Source: Flavipsychrobacter sp.
GTDB lineage: Bacteria; Bacteroidota; Bacteroidia; Chitinophagales; Chitinophagaceae
Length of the DNA: 64,000 bases
NCBI GenBank assembly: GCA_031292525.1
Contig: JARLGY010000019.1
Location: forward strand, 124,001-188,000
Reading direction: 5' to 3'
Both the position numbers and the translations under genes were made by a program. The notes under the pieces were generated by a model. It saw only the letters and a list, made by a program, of their open reading frames with translations, did not search any database and was not told the origin of the DNA. Shown here one piece after another: positions 27,070 through 36,748 of the stretch. Numbering within the stretch: position 1 is the stretch's first letter; the number at the start of each line of letters is the position of its first letter.

Positions 27070-28365
27070 CTACCGAGTGGTCTCCGAAAGCCAATGAAAC
27101 TGATGCTCTGTCAACGGGAATTGGGTATTTGTTCTTGTTAGCAATAAATAAAGTGAATCATTATTTATTCGAGTCCGCAACTGTATCGTATCACTACCTT
27201 TTAAATTGTAGTGCGTGGTAAATATCTGGCTATCGTCATCGGGCATTTTCCTGAAGGTGATCATTTTTTTTACACTATCTATTTCGTAGCTAAAGTACCC
27301 TCTTCCATATCGTTGCCTGAACATAGTTGTTGTATCATTAACACTGCCTATGCGGGTGCTTTCAAAAGCCATGTTTGTCCAGGAGGTTTCGTTATTTCCT
27401 ATGGAATGCATGGTATCATCTATAGCATAAGTGTGCACCTGATATATACCTGGCTTAATTATGCTGTAATCATTTAGAAGCCTGCTACTACTATAAGCAT
27501 TTTCAAAAGGCATTACTATAACCAGATAAATAAATACAGCCTTGATGCCAACCCTACTTACACGCATCCACCGTTTATGTAGAGTAAACTCATAAAATTT
27601 ATTACCTGCAACGGCTTTATTGAATATAAAAAAATCAATCATTCTTTGTAAATCGTAAGACAAAAGTAACAGACAACAGGCTAATAGATTAAGCGAAAAC
27701 AGTTTTACCGGGATATCGTAACATAGATTCAGCATTACGACATTTAAGAAAACACCAGTGGCAAGGCATACACCTAATGTTATTGTTCTACGATACAATA
27801 GCAACAGTCCTACCATCACTTCCAATACTCCGGTAAATATTTGGTACGGGGTAGAATAACCTAGTGTAACCCACATCAAACGCATGGGAAGGAAATTACC
27901 TAGAGGAGTAAGCAACTGGCTTTGATTGGGAAAGGGCATTTGTAACGCAAATAGTTTTTGAATACCATAGCTTAAACTCACCATTATGATAAAGTATCTG
28001 ACTAGTATTCGCAAATAGTAGTTTAGCCGTTCATAATTCCTTCGCTTAATATCTAATGCAGTCCATATGACACAGACAAGCCCTGCAACGCACAATGTTA
28101 GATAAAATTGAGCCCAAGCATACGATGTATCCCCACTGCCATTTACAGGCACTAAGAGGCCTCTAATGTGAAACATATGCGTATTAGCCAGATTAACTAA
28201 CCCATCCAAGAACCAATAATATGCTTGTGCTATTTTATTTGTGAATGGTATATCTCCCGGCCATGTCCATGGAGCTATAAAAAGAGTGAAATAAACAAAG
28301 AAAAAGCGAAATAGAATTTTCTTGGTAATTGGCCAATTTGGGTTTTCGGGTTGGATCGTATTCAT
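27070..28365 (-). CDS. DoxX-like polytopic membrane protein with extracytoplasmic tail
   Basis: A 431-residue protein with about seven hydrophobic helices in the first 285 residues (for example YFTLFIAPWTWPGDIPF, FTGVLEVMVGLLLLYRRTITLG), resembling the DoxX/SURF4 type. A soluble C-terminal domain of about 140 residues follows, rich in beta-type segments (KKMITFRKMPDD, YNLKGSDTIQLRTRI). No catalytic motif is seen; the function is unknown. It converges with the EEP gene with only 8 bp between the stops. Confidence 0.7.
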   Translation of the reverse strand: MNTIQPENPNWPITKKILFRFFFVYFTLFIAPWTWPGDIPFTNKIAQAYYWFLDGLVNLANTHMFHIRGLLVPVNGSGDTSYAWAQFYLTLCVAGLVCVIWTALDIKRRNYERLNYYLRILVRYFIIMVSLSYGIQKLFALQMPFPNQSQLLTPLGNFLPMRLMWVTLGYSTPYQIFTGVLEVMVGLLLLYRRTITLGVCLATGVFLNVVMLNLCYDIPVKLFSLNLLACCLLLLSYDLQRMIDFFIFNKAVAGNKFYEFTLHKRWMRVSRVGIKAVFIYLVIVMPFENAYSSSRLLNDYSIIKPGIYQVHTYAIDDTMHSIGNNETSWTNMAFESTRIGSVNDTTTMFRQRYGRGYFSYEIDSVKKMITFRKMPDDDSQIFTTHYNLKGSDTIQLRTRINNDSLYLLLTRTNTQFPLTEHQFHWLSETTR

Positions 28366-28407
28366 AATGTTTGAAAATAATCAATCTAACATAAATGTAC
28401 AATCTCC

Positions 28408-28438
28408 CCAAAAATAGAGCGCCGGATAAACCGGCGCT
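28408..28438 (-). terminator. terminator of RNase P RNA
   Basis: GAGCGCCGG (28416-28424) and CCGGCGCTC (28430-28438) form a perfect 9-bp stem with a 5-nt loop. On the minus strand it is followed by TATTTTT. Confidence 0.9.
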
Positions 28439-28456
28439 CACATCACTTAACCAAAA

Positions 28457-28822
28457 CAACTACAAAACCTATAAGCCGGATTCTGTTATTCCGTATGGTC
28501 CCGGAATGGCTGTCATTTATCTGGGATGCTGCTCACACATCACCTCTTTCTGCCAACCCGCGGACATCGGGCGAGCCGCCCTCAATCGTCCGCCTATTTG
28601 GCATTTCAGCACGCAAGGTTTACCCCTTTACATTGTTACCAGTATAAAGCGCAGGCTCTTACCCTGCATTTTCACCCTTACCCTTTGCAAGGCGGTTATT
28701 TTCTGTGGCACTCTCTGTATCCCTTTTTACAGGAACCCCACCCGTTAGGTGGTGCGCTGCTCTTTGCTGTCCGGACTTTCCTCTCCCCTTTTACAAGAAG
28801 CGACAGCCTGGCATTGTAGTCA
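28457..28822 (-). ncRNA. rnpB: RNase P RNA (bacterial type A)
   Basis: On the minus strand the universally conserved blocks are present: GAGGAAAGTCCGGACAG near the 5' end (about 28790-28770), CCACAGAAA, AAGGGTGAAAATGCAGGGTAAGAGCCTGC in two parts, and ACAGAATCCGGCTTAT near the 3' end (about 28485-28470). P1 can form between ACTACAA (28814-28820 side) and TTGTAGT (28459-28465 side), which sets the approximate ends. The length of about 365 nt is normal. It is the catalytic RNA that matures tRNA 5' ends. Ends are accurate to about 5 nt. Confidence 0.96.
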
Positions 28823-28825
28823 AAA

Positions 28826-28833
28826 CAAATTTA
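28826..28833 (-). promoter_or_regulatory. -7 promoter box of rnpB
   Basis: TAAATTTG on the minus strand fits TAnnTTTG and lies a few nt upstream of the inferred RNA 5' end. A perfect TTG at about -33 is not seen. Confidence 0.55.
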
Positions 28834-28912
28834 AACAAAAAACAATGATTATGTACATTGTTAAAGGTTAAAAAAGCCTACACGCCTTACAAATGACATA
28901 AACCTTACAAGT

Positions 28913-28947
28913 AATAAAAAATGCATTCCGGATGAACCGGAATGCAT
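28913..28947 (-). terminator. Rho-independent terminator after plsX
   Basis: ATGCATTCCGG (28921-28931) and CCGGAATGCAT (28937-28947) form an 11-bp perfect stem with a 5-nt loop, followed on the minus strand by a T-rich tract. Confidence 0.92.
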
Positions 28948-28970
28948 AAGTAAGTTTTATAAAATAAATT

Positions 28971-29924
28971 TTAAACAGTTGGTGTTGCGAAAGAAGCCTT
29001 AAAAGCTTCTGTAAGATCTGAACTAATGATCTTTTGGGTCACCGCGATCATATTCTTGAATGCCAGGGCATGAGATATGCCATGACCGATGATAACGGGC
29101 TTGTTGATACCTAAAATAGGGGTTCCCCCATATATCTCGTAATTGAAGTTATCCAGAAATGGATCTTGTATATTACGGTCTTTTAAAATTGGATAGATAG
29201 ATTCTGCCATTTTAAGCATTACATTACCAGTAAAACCTTCACAGACAATAACGTTGGCCTTATCGTGAAATACATCACGACCTTCAACGTTACCTATAAA
29301 GTCAATACCTGTACATTCTTTGAGCAAAGGGTAAGTAGCCTGAGCAAGAATATTACCTTTACCTTCTTCTTCGCCAAGGTTAAGTAAACCAACTCTAGGA
29401 CTCTCTACTCCCAGTACACTGCGTGCATATATGGCTCCTAATTGGGCAAATTGCACAAGGTGTTCTGGTTTACAGTCTGCATTAGCACCCACATCTAGCA
29501 ATAAGTTAAACTTACCATCTGTACGTGGTACCGGAGAAGCAATGGTAGGACGTAATATCCCTTCAATAGTTTTTACAGTGTACATGGCACCTACCATCAT
29601 TGCGCCGGTATTACCTGCGCTAATGAAAGCATCAGCCTTTTTAAGCTGTAAAAGGCCGAAACCTATTGCAATGCTGGATTCTGGCTTTTCTTTAAGTGCC
29701 CGAGTAGGGTGCTCGTTCATGCCTATAACCTGGCTAGCCTCTACGAACGTGTACCTATACTGATGTTCGTCAAGCAGGGGCATATATGGTGCTGCCGCTG
29801 CTGCGTTGCCAATAAGCAATAGGTGCACAGATGCATCGGGCTCCTGGGCCAAAAACATCTGTACACCCTTTATGGCTTCGGCGGGGGCATAATCTCCCCC
29901 CATTATATCCAGCGCTATCTTCAT
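28971..29924 (-). CDS. plsX: phosphate acyltransferase PlsX
   Basis: A 317-residue protein of normal length. It begins KIALDIMGGDYAP and contains HPTRALKEKPESS, ISAGNTGAMMVGA, LLDVGANADCKPEHLVQFA and CEGFTGNVMLKM, all PlsX signatures. It converts acyl-ACP and phosphate to acyl-phosphate, the acyl donor for glycerol-3-phosphate acylation in phospholipid synthesis. It is cytosolic or membrane-associated. The gene order yceD-like, rpmF, plsX with gaps of 11-17 bp is the classic conserved operon. Confidence 0.97.
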   Translation of the reverse strand: MKIALDIMGGDYAPAEAIKGVQMFLAQEPDASVHLLLIGNAAAAAPYMPLLDEHQYRYTFVEASQVIGMNEHPTRALKEKPESSIAIGFGLLQLKKADAFISAGNTGAMMVGAMYTVKTIEGILRPTIASPVPRTDGKFNLLLDVGANADCKPEHLVQFAQLGAIYARSVLGVESPRVGLLNLGEEEGKGNILAQATYPLLKECTGIDFIGNVEGRDVFHDKANVIVCEGFTGNVMLKMAESIYPILKDRNIQDPFLDNFNYEIYGGTPILGINKPVIIGHGISHALAFKNMIAVTQKIISSDLTEAFKASFATPTV

Positions 29925-29941
29925 TAAATGAAAATATTGCG

Positions 29942-30151
29942 TTATTGATTAGTTTCCCCTTCAGTTGCAGGTGTCTTGTCTATTACTATCCGTCCACGGT
30001 AGTAAAGTTTGCCTTCCACCCAATGCGCACGATGACGCAGATGGCTTTCGCCTGTAACTTTATCTATGCTCCATGTTGCTGCTTCCGCCTTGTAGTGGGT
30101 ACGGCGTTTTGCACCGCGTTGTTGGGAATGTCGTCTTTTTGGATTAGGCAT
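29942..30151 (-). CDS. rpmF: 50S ribosomal protein L32
   Basis: A 69-residue basic protein beginning [19 protein letters not shown], the L32 signature. The usual zinc-binding cysteines are absent, so this is the zinc-independent form. It lies 11 bp after the DUF177 gene and 17 bp before plsX. Confidence 0.97.
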   Translation of the reverse strand: MPNPKRRHSQQRGAKRRTHYKAEAATWSIDKVTGESHLRHRAHWVEGKLYYRGRIVIDKTPATEGETNQ

Positions 30152-30162
30152 TGTTATTTATT

Positions 30163-30723
30163 TTACTTCGTTTTACGTTTGTTTGTTTTTCCTGTTTCTT
30201 TAAACTGCTCAAGTCCTTGCCAGATACTGTTTTTAGCTTCATCGGCAGGTTCAGAAAGCTTGTTTAGCAAGTTCAATGCTACGGGGTTACACCCTGGCTT
30301 ATCATTTACGTCTGGGTGAATGTGCTGCAAAGGTACACTAAGCATTACAAATTCATACAGCCATTTGCTTATATCTATAACGGTTTCACTCCTTGGTATA
30401 AATATCACATCGTCTTCATCCTCTATTACCTTTGTATCGTCACCAGTAAGTTTTATTACCAGATCAAATTCATCCCAAAGTTTAATTGAGAAATCGTCTC
30501 CGCAACGGTCGCAAGGTACTATCACACTTCCATCTACATCAAAATGCAACATGAAGAAATTACTCTTCTTATCGAAGGTAAGCCCTATCGTTGCTTTCCA
30601 GTCTTTAAACTCGTTTCCTTCAACACGTTCCTTCATAAACTCATCGTCTATGTCGTACCTGAACGTACTGATACCGGGTTTAAGTCCCTGCCACGCTATT
30701 TCAAATTCCCGGCTATGTTTCAT
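30163..30723 (-). CDS. YceD/DUF177-family protein
   Basis: A 186-residue acidic protein with a CDRCGDDF motif in the middle and the PLQHIHPD...C segment near the end, as in the YceD (DUF177) family. Family members are encoded next to rpmF and, at least in plants and some bacteria, are linked to 23S rRNA accumulation. It is the first gene of the yceD-rpmF-plsX unit. Confidence 0.9.
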   Translation of the reverse strand: MKHSREFEIAWQGLKPGISTFRYDIDDEFMKERVEGNEFKDWKATIGLTFDKKSNFFMLHFDVDGSVIVPCDRCGDDFSIKLWDEFDLVIKLTGDDTKVIEDEDDVIFIPRSETVIDISKWLYEFVMLSVPLQHIHPDVNDKPGCNPVALNLLNKLSEPADEAKNSIWQGLEQFKETGKTNKRKTK

Positions 30724-30868
30724 CTTACTTAATGTTTACACACTATGCAGAAGTAATTGACTTAAAGTATTTTATAACTTTAAAAGCATTTCTTTTAAAG
30801 CCACGGGCATACAATCAGCAATTGTATTTCTGCAAAACGGGATGCAAAGGTACTGAAATATTTTTTTA

Positions 30869-31777
30869 TTACTGCATTTTATTTCGCTTCAGTAAAAAGG
30901 AATACAGTACCTGGTCTGGAGGGGCCGATAGATCGACAGGTATACGATCGACCTGGTACTGATGACACTTGTCTGCAATAAGCTGCTGGAATGTCTGCAT
31001 TTGAGAAGTGTATTGCTCTTTTATCTGCTGAGGCTGCAGTTTTATACGCTCTCCACTCTCCATATCAACAAACTCATAGGGCCGGTCCTCAAATTCAAAA
31101 GATATTTCTTGTATGCCATCCATGACATGGAATAGTATCACTTCATGTTTGTTATAACGCAGGTGCTGAAGAGCAGCAAATATTTCATCAATATTATCTG
31201 CATCGTCCATCATATCGCTAAACACCACAATAAGCGATCTTTTGTGCATTTGCTCAGCTACCTGATGCAGTGCTTTGGCAGCATTGGTTTTCTTATTTAC
31301 AGGCTTGTATTGCAGGGTACGGCTCAACTCGTTAGTTAACAAACGATAGTGACTATTTGCCGAGCGGCAAGCAGACATATAATTTACCTGATCGTCAAAA
31401 AGAGCCAGCGCACCAGCATCTAATTGCCTTTTTAACAACTGAAAAAGAGCTGCAGCACACACGCATGAATATTGAAGCTTGTTCAACTTCACCGTATCTT
31501 CCGGAAAAAGCATAGAGGATGAAGTATCCAGTACTATACAACATCGCAGATTAGTTTCTTCCTCAAACCTTTTCACAAAAAGTTTGTCAGTGCGGCCATA
31601 TACCCGCCAATCTATATGCCGTAACGGATCGCCAGGATTATACAACCTATGCTCAGCAAATTCAACCGAAAAGCCATGAAACGGGCTTTTATGTAACCCA
31701 ATTATAAAGCCTTCTACTACCTGCCGGGCTATCAGTTCAAGGTTTTCAGACAAGGGTTGTTGCAGCAGAATAGGCAT
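30869..31777 (-). CDS. DUF58 domain-containing protein
   Basis: A 302-residue protein with the DUF58 hallmark YNPGDPLRHIDWRVYGRTDKLFVK (in two parts, about 46-72), followed by FEEET and a von Willebrand A-like fold with LDTSSSM (MIDAS-like DxSxS). DUF58 proteins are usually encoded with MoxR ATPases, but none lies in the window. The role is unknown; chaperone-like assembly functions have been proposed for MoxR/DUF58 clusters. It has about 145 bp of non-coding DNA downstream, with an IR at 30778-30800. Confidence 0.92.
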   Translation of the reverse strand: MPILLQQPLSENLELIARQVVEGFIIGLHKSPFHGFSVEFAEHRLYNPGDPLRHIDWRVYGRTDKLFVKRFEEETNLRCCIVLDTSSSMLFPEDTVKLNKLQYSCVCAAALFQLLKRQLDAGALALFDDQVNYMSACRSANSHYRLLTNELSRTLQYKPVNKKTNAAKALHQVAEQMHKRSLIVVFSDMMDDADNIDEIFAALQHLRYNKHEVILFHVMDGIQEISFEFEDRPYEFVDMESGERIKLQPQQIKEQYTSQMQTFQQLIADKCHQYQVDRIPVDLSAPPDQVLYSFLLKRNKMQ

Positions 31778-32063
31778 TTTTATGTTGGTAGAATAGTTGA
31801 ATATAAAGATAAGAAGGATAACAAGATAAACGCCACCTTTAATTTGTTGATTCTTGTTTCGCCCTGTACAATACTTACAAAGAACATTTATTCAAAGCAC
31901 CTACGGGTAGCAAAAGAGAAAGCACACCGCCATATAATAAAATTCACATTAATAATACTAAGTGCTGATTGTAAGAAAATAAGGGTGAACGTTATTTATT
32001 AAGGCTATAATATTTGCGATTTAAATTTTTCCTATTATCTTCAACCGTCAAATAATTGTGTAC

Positions 32064-32312
32064 ATGAAATTTCGCCCATCTTTATTGTTGGCTTTAGCAT
32101 TTACGGCAATGGTCTGTATGAGTTCTTGCACCAGGAATTACATCTGTCATTGCGTCATATCGTATAGCGGGCAACCGGGCTTACCTGATACGCTAGTGCA
32201 GGAATATAAAATAGAAGACACCAAGGCTAATGCCAAAAGTAAATGCACTGCAAATTCGTCTACTGCTTCTAATAACGGCATCAATACCGTTGAAAATTGC
32301 TATCTATACTAG
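32064..32312 (+). CDS. small lipoprotein, unknown
   Basis: An 82-residue protein from ATG 32064; a GTG at 32058 is less likely. The signal peptide ends in the lipobox MSSCT, with a mature protein of about 60 residues containing three further cysteines (ICHC, SKC, ENC). The body contains KANAKSKCTAN and ends in VENCYLY. It is probably anchored to a membrane. I do not recognise a family; similar small cysteine-containing lipoproteins are common in Bacteroidota. It is preceded by about 285 bp and followed by about 258 bp of AT-rich DNA in which I see no gene. Confidence 0.65.
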   Translation: MKFRPSLLLALAFTAMVCMSSCTRNYICHCVISYSGQPGLPDTLVQEYKIEDTKANAKSKCTANSSTASNNGINTVENCYLY

Positions 32313-32570
32313 GCTAACCTGAACAATATATTGAACTGTTACTTACTAATTATACATTGATTGTAATAGTGTAATTCTATTCTGAATGTTGGTGATGATT
32401 AGTTAGAACATAATCAATCCAACAACACTTCTAAAATATTACAGGTCTAAAATCTATTTGTTCAAAGTATATCCGCAATTGCTACACATACTGACGATTT
32501 AACGAATGACTTATTTTGCATACGTTATATAAAACTACAAAAAGCCTATTTTTGGGCGCTATTTGCAGTT

Positions 32571-33527
32571 ATGACAGAAATATCCAGACCACACAGGTCC
32601 CCATCATTTATTATCAAACGTATCATAGGGTCTATTTTGCTGCTGGCAATGACCGTGGTATTCATTCTATCTGGCTTTTCAAAAATATATAGCCGCAATG
32701 CATTTGACGGTTTTGTATGGACCTTTCTTGACCTTGGCGTAAATAGTATAAGTACAGCAGGCATTATAGCGCGTGTAATGATAGGATTTGAATTTCTGCT
32801 TGCACTGTTCCTGCTTTGTCATATATTTTTAAAGGCGTTCACTTATCCGGCAGTTATATTGCTGCTTACCGCATTTACAGGATACCTGGGGATAGTAATG
32901 CTACAGCAAGGCAATACCGGCAACTGCGGCTGTTTTGGCGATGTTTATGCCATGACACCACTACATGCCATTTATAAAAACCTGATCATGATAGCAGTAA
33001 CAATACTGCTGATATATATATACCCAATAAAGCCATTCAAAACCCAGGAATGGATTGCACCTATGCTGGGTATGGCGGCCCTTGTTGCCCCTTTTATTAT
33101 AGCTCCATTCAGCGGTGATACTCAACCAGAGGTTGTTAATAAGACCATCAACCTTTCACCACTTTATGAAGGCGATGTAAAACCAAACGTTGAATTAAGG
33201 AAAGGAAAGCACATTATAGCCTTTCTGAGCCTCACGTGTCCGCATTGCCGCAAAGCTGCATACTTACTGCAGGTGATACATAAACAACACCCTGAAATAC
33301 CTATATACATAGTGCTTAGCGGTCCCGCTGCTTATAAGGATGAGTTTTTTAATGAAACCCATGCGAAAAATGTGCCTTACCTGCTGTATAACAATACTGA
33401 CGGATTTGTAGCAATGGCGGGCAGCTCAGTACCATCTATATTATGGGTAACTAATGGCTTTGTAAGCTTTAAAACCACATATTACCAGATGGATCCTAAG
33501 AGGATGCTTACCTGGATGAAGAATTAA
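32571..33527 (+). CDS. MauE/DoxX membrane domain fused to a thioredoxin-like domain
   Basis: A 318-residue fusion. Residues about 15-180 form a MauE/DoxX-type helical domain with the redox motif GNCGCFGD (C119, C121). Residues about 195-318 are a thioredoxin-like domain with CPHC (C223, C226) and a cis-Pro region SSVPSILW. Such fusions relay electrons across the inner membrane to periplasmic thiols, in the manner of DsbD/VKOR substitutes. TATTTTTG about 28 nt upstream could be a -7 box. It is followed 21 bp later by the pseudouridine synthase gene. Confidence 0.85.
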   Translation: MTEISRPHRSPSFIIKRIIGSILLLAMTVVFILSGFSKIYSRNAFDGFVWTFLDLGVNSISTAGIIARVMIGFEFLLALFLLCHIFLKAFTYPAVILLLTAFTGYLGIVMLQQGNTGNCGCFGDVYAMTPLHAIYKNLIMIAVTILLIYIYPIKPFKTQEWIAPMLGMAALVAPFIIAPFSGDTQPEVVNKTINLSPLYEGDVKPNVELRKGKHIIAFLSLTCPHCRKAAYLLQVIHKQHPEIPIYIVLSGPAAYKDEFFNETHAKNVPYLLYNNTDGFVAMAGSSVPSILWVTNGFVSFKTTYYQMDPKRMLTWMKN

Positions 33528-33548
33528 TTTTGAGTAATAGACATAAAA

Positions 33549-34649
33549 ATGATAAGCGAGAACGATATAGAAGGCACCTGGGATGATGATGAACCCGAAG
33601 AAGAAGTGCAGGACGCCAGTGGTGAGCGCGTGGAACGAGTACGTATTACCGCTACCCGCAAGCAAGAACCGTTACGCATAGACAAGTACCTAATGCACCG
33701 GGTGGAAGGTGCTACCAGGAACAAAATACAACAGGCCATTGACGAGGGGAATATTATTGTAAACGGCGGACTGGTAAAAGCAAACTATAAAGTAAAGCCC
33801 GACGATGAAATAATTATTTACGAAACCCGTAAGGCAGAGCTGAATGATGTACTGCCAGAAAACATACCCCTGGATGTAATTTATGAAGATGACGCGCTAA
33901 TGATAGTCCACAAAAATCCTGGCATGGTAGTGCACCCAGGCTGTGGTAACTATAGTGGTACTCTTGTAAACGCACTCGCCTACTACCTGCACGGAGACAA
34001 AGTGGACCCAGAATCGCTGCACAGAGTAGGTTTGGTACACCGTATAGACAAGGACACTAGCGGTCTTTTGGTGATAGCCAAGACAGGCGATGCAATGACC
34101 AAGTTAGCCGCACAATTTAAAGCACATACTGTACACCGCCGTTATATAGCTTTAGTATGGGGCGATTTGGCCGAAGATGAAGGAACCATTACAGGCAATA
34201 TTGGTCGTAACCTCAGGTTTAGGAAAATAATGGACGTGTTTCCCGACGGAGACCATGGAAAGGAAGCAATAACACACTATAAAGTACTGGAGCGTTTTAA
34301 CTATGTAACGTTGGTAGAACTAAGGCTTGAAACCGGCCGTACACACCAGATAAGAGTGCATATGCGCTCAACAGGACACCCACTGTTTGGGGACCATACT
34401 TACGGCGGCGACTCTATTGTTAAAGGCACCGTATTTACTAAGTATAAGCAGTTTGTTGAGAACTGCCTGAGAATACTGCCGCGGCAAGCACTCCACGCAA
34501 AGGAACTGGGCTTTAAGCATCCCGTTACGGGCGAGTGGATACAATTTACGTCTGAACTACCTGACGACCTTGACCAAGTTATAGATAAATGGCGCGTTTA
34601 TACTAACGGAATGAACCGCCAGTTAAGAGAAAGAATGGATAATGCGTAA
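33549..34649 (+). CDS. RluA-family 23S rRNA pseudouridine synthase (RluD-like)
   Basis: A 366-residue protein. An acidic N-terminal extension (about 1-40) is followed by an S4 domain (LRIDKYLMHRVEGATRNKIQ in two parts, about 42-95) and the catalytic domain with HRIDKDTSGLLVIAKT, in which D167 is the nucleophile of the family. HQIRVH and HPLFGDHTYGG motifs follow. It isomerises uridines in 23S rRNA; RluD (positions 1911/1915/1917) is the closest type, but the exact site cannot be read from sequence. Confidence 0.94.
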   Translation: MISENDIEGTWDDDEPEEEVQDASGERVERVRITATRKQEPLRIDKYLMHRVEGATRNKIQQAIDEGNIIVNGGLVKANYKVKPDDEIIIYETRKAELNDVLPENIPLDVIYEDDALMIVHKNPGMVVHPGCGNYSGTLVNALAYYLHGDKVDPESLHRVGLVHRIDKDTSGLLVIAKTGDAMTKLAAQFKAHTVHRRYIALVWGDLAEDEGTITGNIGRNLRFRKIMDVFPDGDHGKEAITHYKVLERFNYVTLVELRLETGRTHQIRVHMRSTGHPLFGDHTYGGDSIVKGTVFTKYKQFVENCLRILPRQALHAKELGFKHPVTGEWIQFTSELPDDLDQVIDKWRVYTNGMNRQLRERMDNA

Positions 34650-34777
34650 GTTATAACGCTATAAACGAAGCAAGTTGCACACATGTTAAAATTACCAACT
34701 ATCTCACCAAGGTGGTGAAAGTATGGATTTAAATCGCTATTTTTGCTTTAGTCGATTATCATTAAACACAGTAGATT

Positions 34778-35035
34778 ATGCTTATATTAAATATTCCCAC
34801 ACAGTTTTTATTGCATCTTCCAGAAGGGGGACAATGGGTATGGATACTGATTGGGGTGATCGTTCTGTTTGGCGGGAAAAAGATACCTGAACTAGCCAAA
34901 GGAATAGGAAAAGGCATACGTGAATTTAATGATGCAAAAGATGGCATTAAGACCGAGATAGAGAATAATATGAAGGAAAAAGAAAAGGCCCAGGTCACTA
35001 CAAATACAAATCCACCAACGCCACCTCAGTCGTAA
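34778..35035 (+). CDS. tatA: twin-arginine translocase subunit TatA/TatE
   Basis: An 85-residue protein with one N-terminal membrane helix ([21 protein letters not shown]) containing the FGGKKIPEL hinge, then an amphipathic helix ([14 protein letters not shown]) and a polar tail. This is the TatA/E pattern; the Tat system exports folded proteins. A TATTTTTG -7 box lies at 34738-34745. No tatC is present in the window. Confidence 0.92.
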   Translation: MLILNIPTQFLLHLPEGGQWVWILIGVIVLFGGKKIPELAKGIGKGIREFNDAKDGIKTEIENNMKEKEKAQVTTNTNPPTPPQS

Positions 35036-35128
35036 TTTTAGAACATCTGTATTACTGCTTTAAGAGTTGAATAGCTGCTTCCCGCATAAGGGAGCCGCAT
35101 GGTTTCACCGCTTTATAACGATTAAAAC

Positions 35129-36241
35129 ATGCATTGCAAAGGCTTTTTACTGGCAATCTCACTTTCTTTTATATCAATAACATCTTACGGCCAACGCACC
35201 TTACCCATAAGGCGCGATGGAGGACAGGTGCTACGTGTTGATACAATTGTAATTAAAAAAGGTGTTACCCCCGCATCTGAGCTTGCCAACTGCTCTATAC
35301 CCAAAGGTGGTAACCTGGTAAATGGTTACAAGCCCATTCCCTTGGCGGGACAGAAGTCTTACTTTGGCGATATGGATGAATATGTTACTTCATTTGTACG
35401 ACAGTATTTCATGGCTCATAACAAAACACTCAATTTTGTCCAGGATAAAAGTCCGTCTTCCTTTTCGCTAATGGACAATGTGCTGCTGAAGAATGACATA
35501 CCCAAGGAACTTAAATACCTGGCAGTTATAGAATCGGCATTAAACTACAACGCAGTATCTAACGCCGGCGCTGTAGGCCCATGGCAGTTTATGGAATCGA
35601 CTGCAAAGCTGATGGGATTAACAGTAAACAAAAAAAGGGACGACCGTAAGGACTTATATAAATCTACCGGTGCGGCTGCAAAATACCTGGGTATTTTATA
35701 CAACCAGCTTAACGACTGGCTACTTGTAATTGCTGCATATAACAGTGGCCCGGGAGTAGTGCAAAGAGCTATAGACCGAACTGGCAGCCGTAATTTCTGG
35801 GATATCAAGAAGTACTTGCCGAGGGAAACGCAAGGGCATGTATTGGCCTTTATTGCAACTGCAACCATTTTTGAGAACCTTAGTAAGTTTATAGGCCTAG
35901 GCGATATACCTGAAAATTTCAGGTTCGATAACCCCAAAGGATCTCTTACCGATGCAAAAAAAGCAGGTGCCCCCTCCCCTTTTACCCCAGAAGAATTGAA
36001 AAACATGTCCATCATCCATATTACAGAACCTTTGAGCCTGGAGCTAATGGCTATGGACCTGGGAGTGGATAAAAAATTGCTGATAAAATGGAATCCAGAC
36101 TACGATCTATTTATCTACAATACCTACCCTAGCAAGGACTATGCACTACGCATACCCAAGGATAAGGTAGATCTATTCATCCAGAAAAAACCATCGCTGG
36201 AGAAGAGATCAAAACAGATATACAGCGATATGGTGATGTAG
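35129..36241 (+). CDS. lytic transglycosylase (MltD-like)
   Basis: A 370-residue secreted protein with a signal peptide (about 1-21, ending SYGQ). An SLT domain (about 105-260) holds the catalytic-type glutamate in LAVIESALNYNAVSNAGAVG and the WQFM, AAYNSGPG and YLPRETQGHV motifs of family 1D (MltD) enzymes. No LysM repeats are complete; the C-terminal part (LELMAMDLGVDKKLLIKWNPDY) resembles one degenerate LysM-like segment. It should cleave peptidoglycan glycan strands to 1,6-anhydro products in the periplasm. Confidence 0.92.
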   Translation: MHCKGFLLAISLSFISITSYGQRTLPIRRDGGQVLRVDTIVIKKGVTPASELANCSIPKGGNLVNGYKPIPLAGQKSYFGDMDEYVTSFVRQYFMAHNKTLNFVQDKSPSSFSLMDNVLLKNDIPKELKYLAVIESALNYNAVSNAGAVGPWQFMESTAKLMGLTVNKKRDDRKDLYKSTGAAAKYLGILYNQLNDWLLVIAAYNSGPGVVQRAIDRTGSRNFWDIKKYLPRETQGHVLAFIATATIFENLSKFIGLGDIPENFRFDNPKGSLTDAKKAGAPSPFTPEELKNMSIIHITEPLSLELMAMDLGVDKKLLIKWNPDYDLFIYNTYPSKDYALRIPKDKVDLFIQKKPSLEKRSKQIYSDMVM

Positions 36242-36273
36242 TTTTACCTATTAACAAAAAGCAAAAATAATTT

Positions 36274-36302
36274 TTGTAAAATATTTTTTTATATTACCTT
36301 TG
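36274..36302 (+). promoter_or_regulatory. promoter of rpsT
   Basis: TTG (36274-36276), an 18-nt spacer and TACCTTTG (36295-36302) match the Bacteroidota consensus closely. The ATG lies 40 nt further downstream. Confidence 0.82.
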
Positions 36303-36341
36303 CAGTCCTAAATAAGAATAATCCAAAATAAGATTTATTAG

Positions 36342-36596
36342 ATGGCAAACCATAAAGCAACCAAAAAAGATATCCGTCAGAGTGAAAAACGCCGTGATCG
36401 CAATCGCTATTACGGTAAAACTACCCGTAACGCGATACGTAAACTTTTAGCTGTTGCAGACAAGACCGAAGCTATGGCAGAATTGCCAAAGGTAGTATCT
36501 ATGATAGATAAGCTTGCTAAGCGTAATGTAATCCACAAAAACAAAGCTGGTAACATTAAATCTGGTATTGCAAAAAGAGTAGGAGCTTTAGCTTAA
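36342..36596 (+). CDS. rpsT: 30S ribosomal protein S20
   Basis: An 84-residue basic protein starting [21 protein letters not shown], with [14 protein letters not shown] near the end; both are S20 signatures. It has its own promoter and terminator. Confidence 0.97.
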   Translation: MANHKATKKDIRQSEKRRDRNRYYGKTTRNAIRKLLAVADKTEAMAELPKVVSMIDKLAKRNVIHKNKAGNIKSGIAKRVGALA

Positions 36597-36620
36597 CATA
36601 CTTTCCAAGATATATATACG

Positions 36621-36647
36621 AGCGCCTCAATAGAGGCGCTTTTTTTT
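36621..36647 (+). terminator. Rho-independent terminator of rpsT
   Basis: AGCGCCTC-AATA-GAGGCGCT is a perfect 8-bp stem followed by seven Ts. Confidence 0.95.
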
Positions 36648-36748
36648 ATACTCACAATCGAGCTCCCACCTCTCTTTGTTCTTTTTCTGTTTCCACCCCC
36701 CTCGAAAAATGCAGGATTGTTTATTAAGAAAATAAATCTATACCATGA

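Noticed and set aside
30778-30800. Inverted repeat CTTTAAAAG-CATTT-CTTTTAAAG as a terminator
   Set aside because: The stem is AT-only and no T-run follows on the transcribed minus strand; it could equally be chance in AT-rich DNA.
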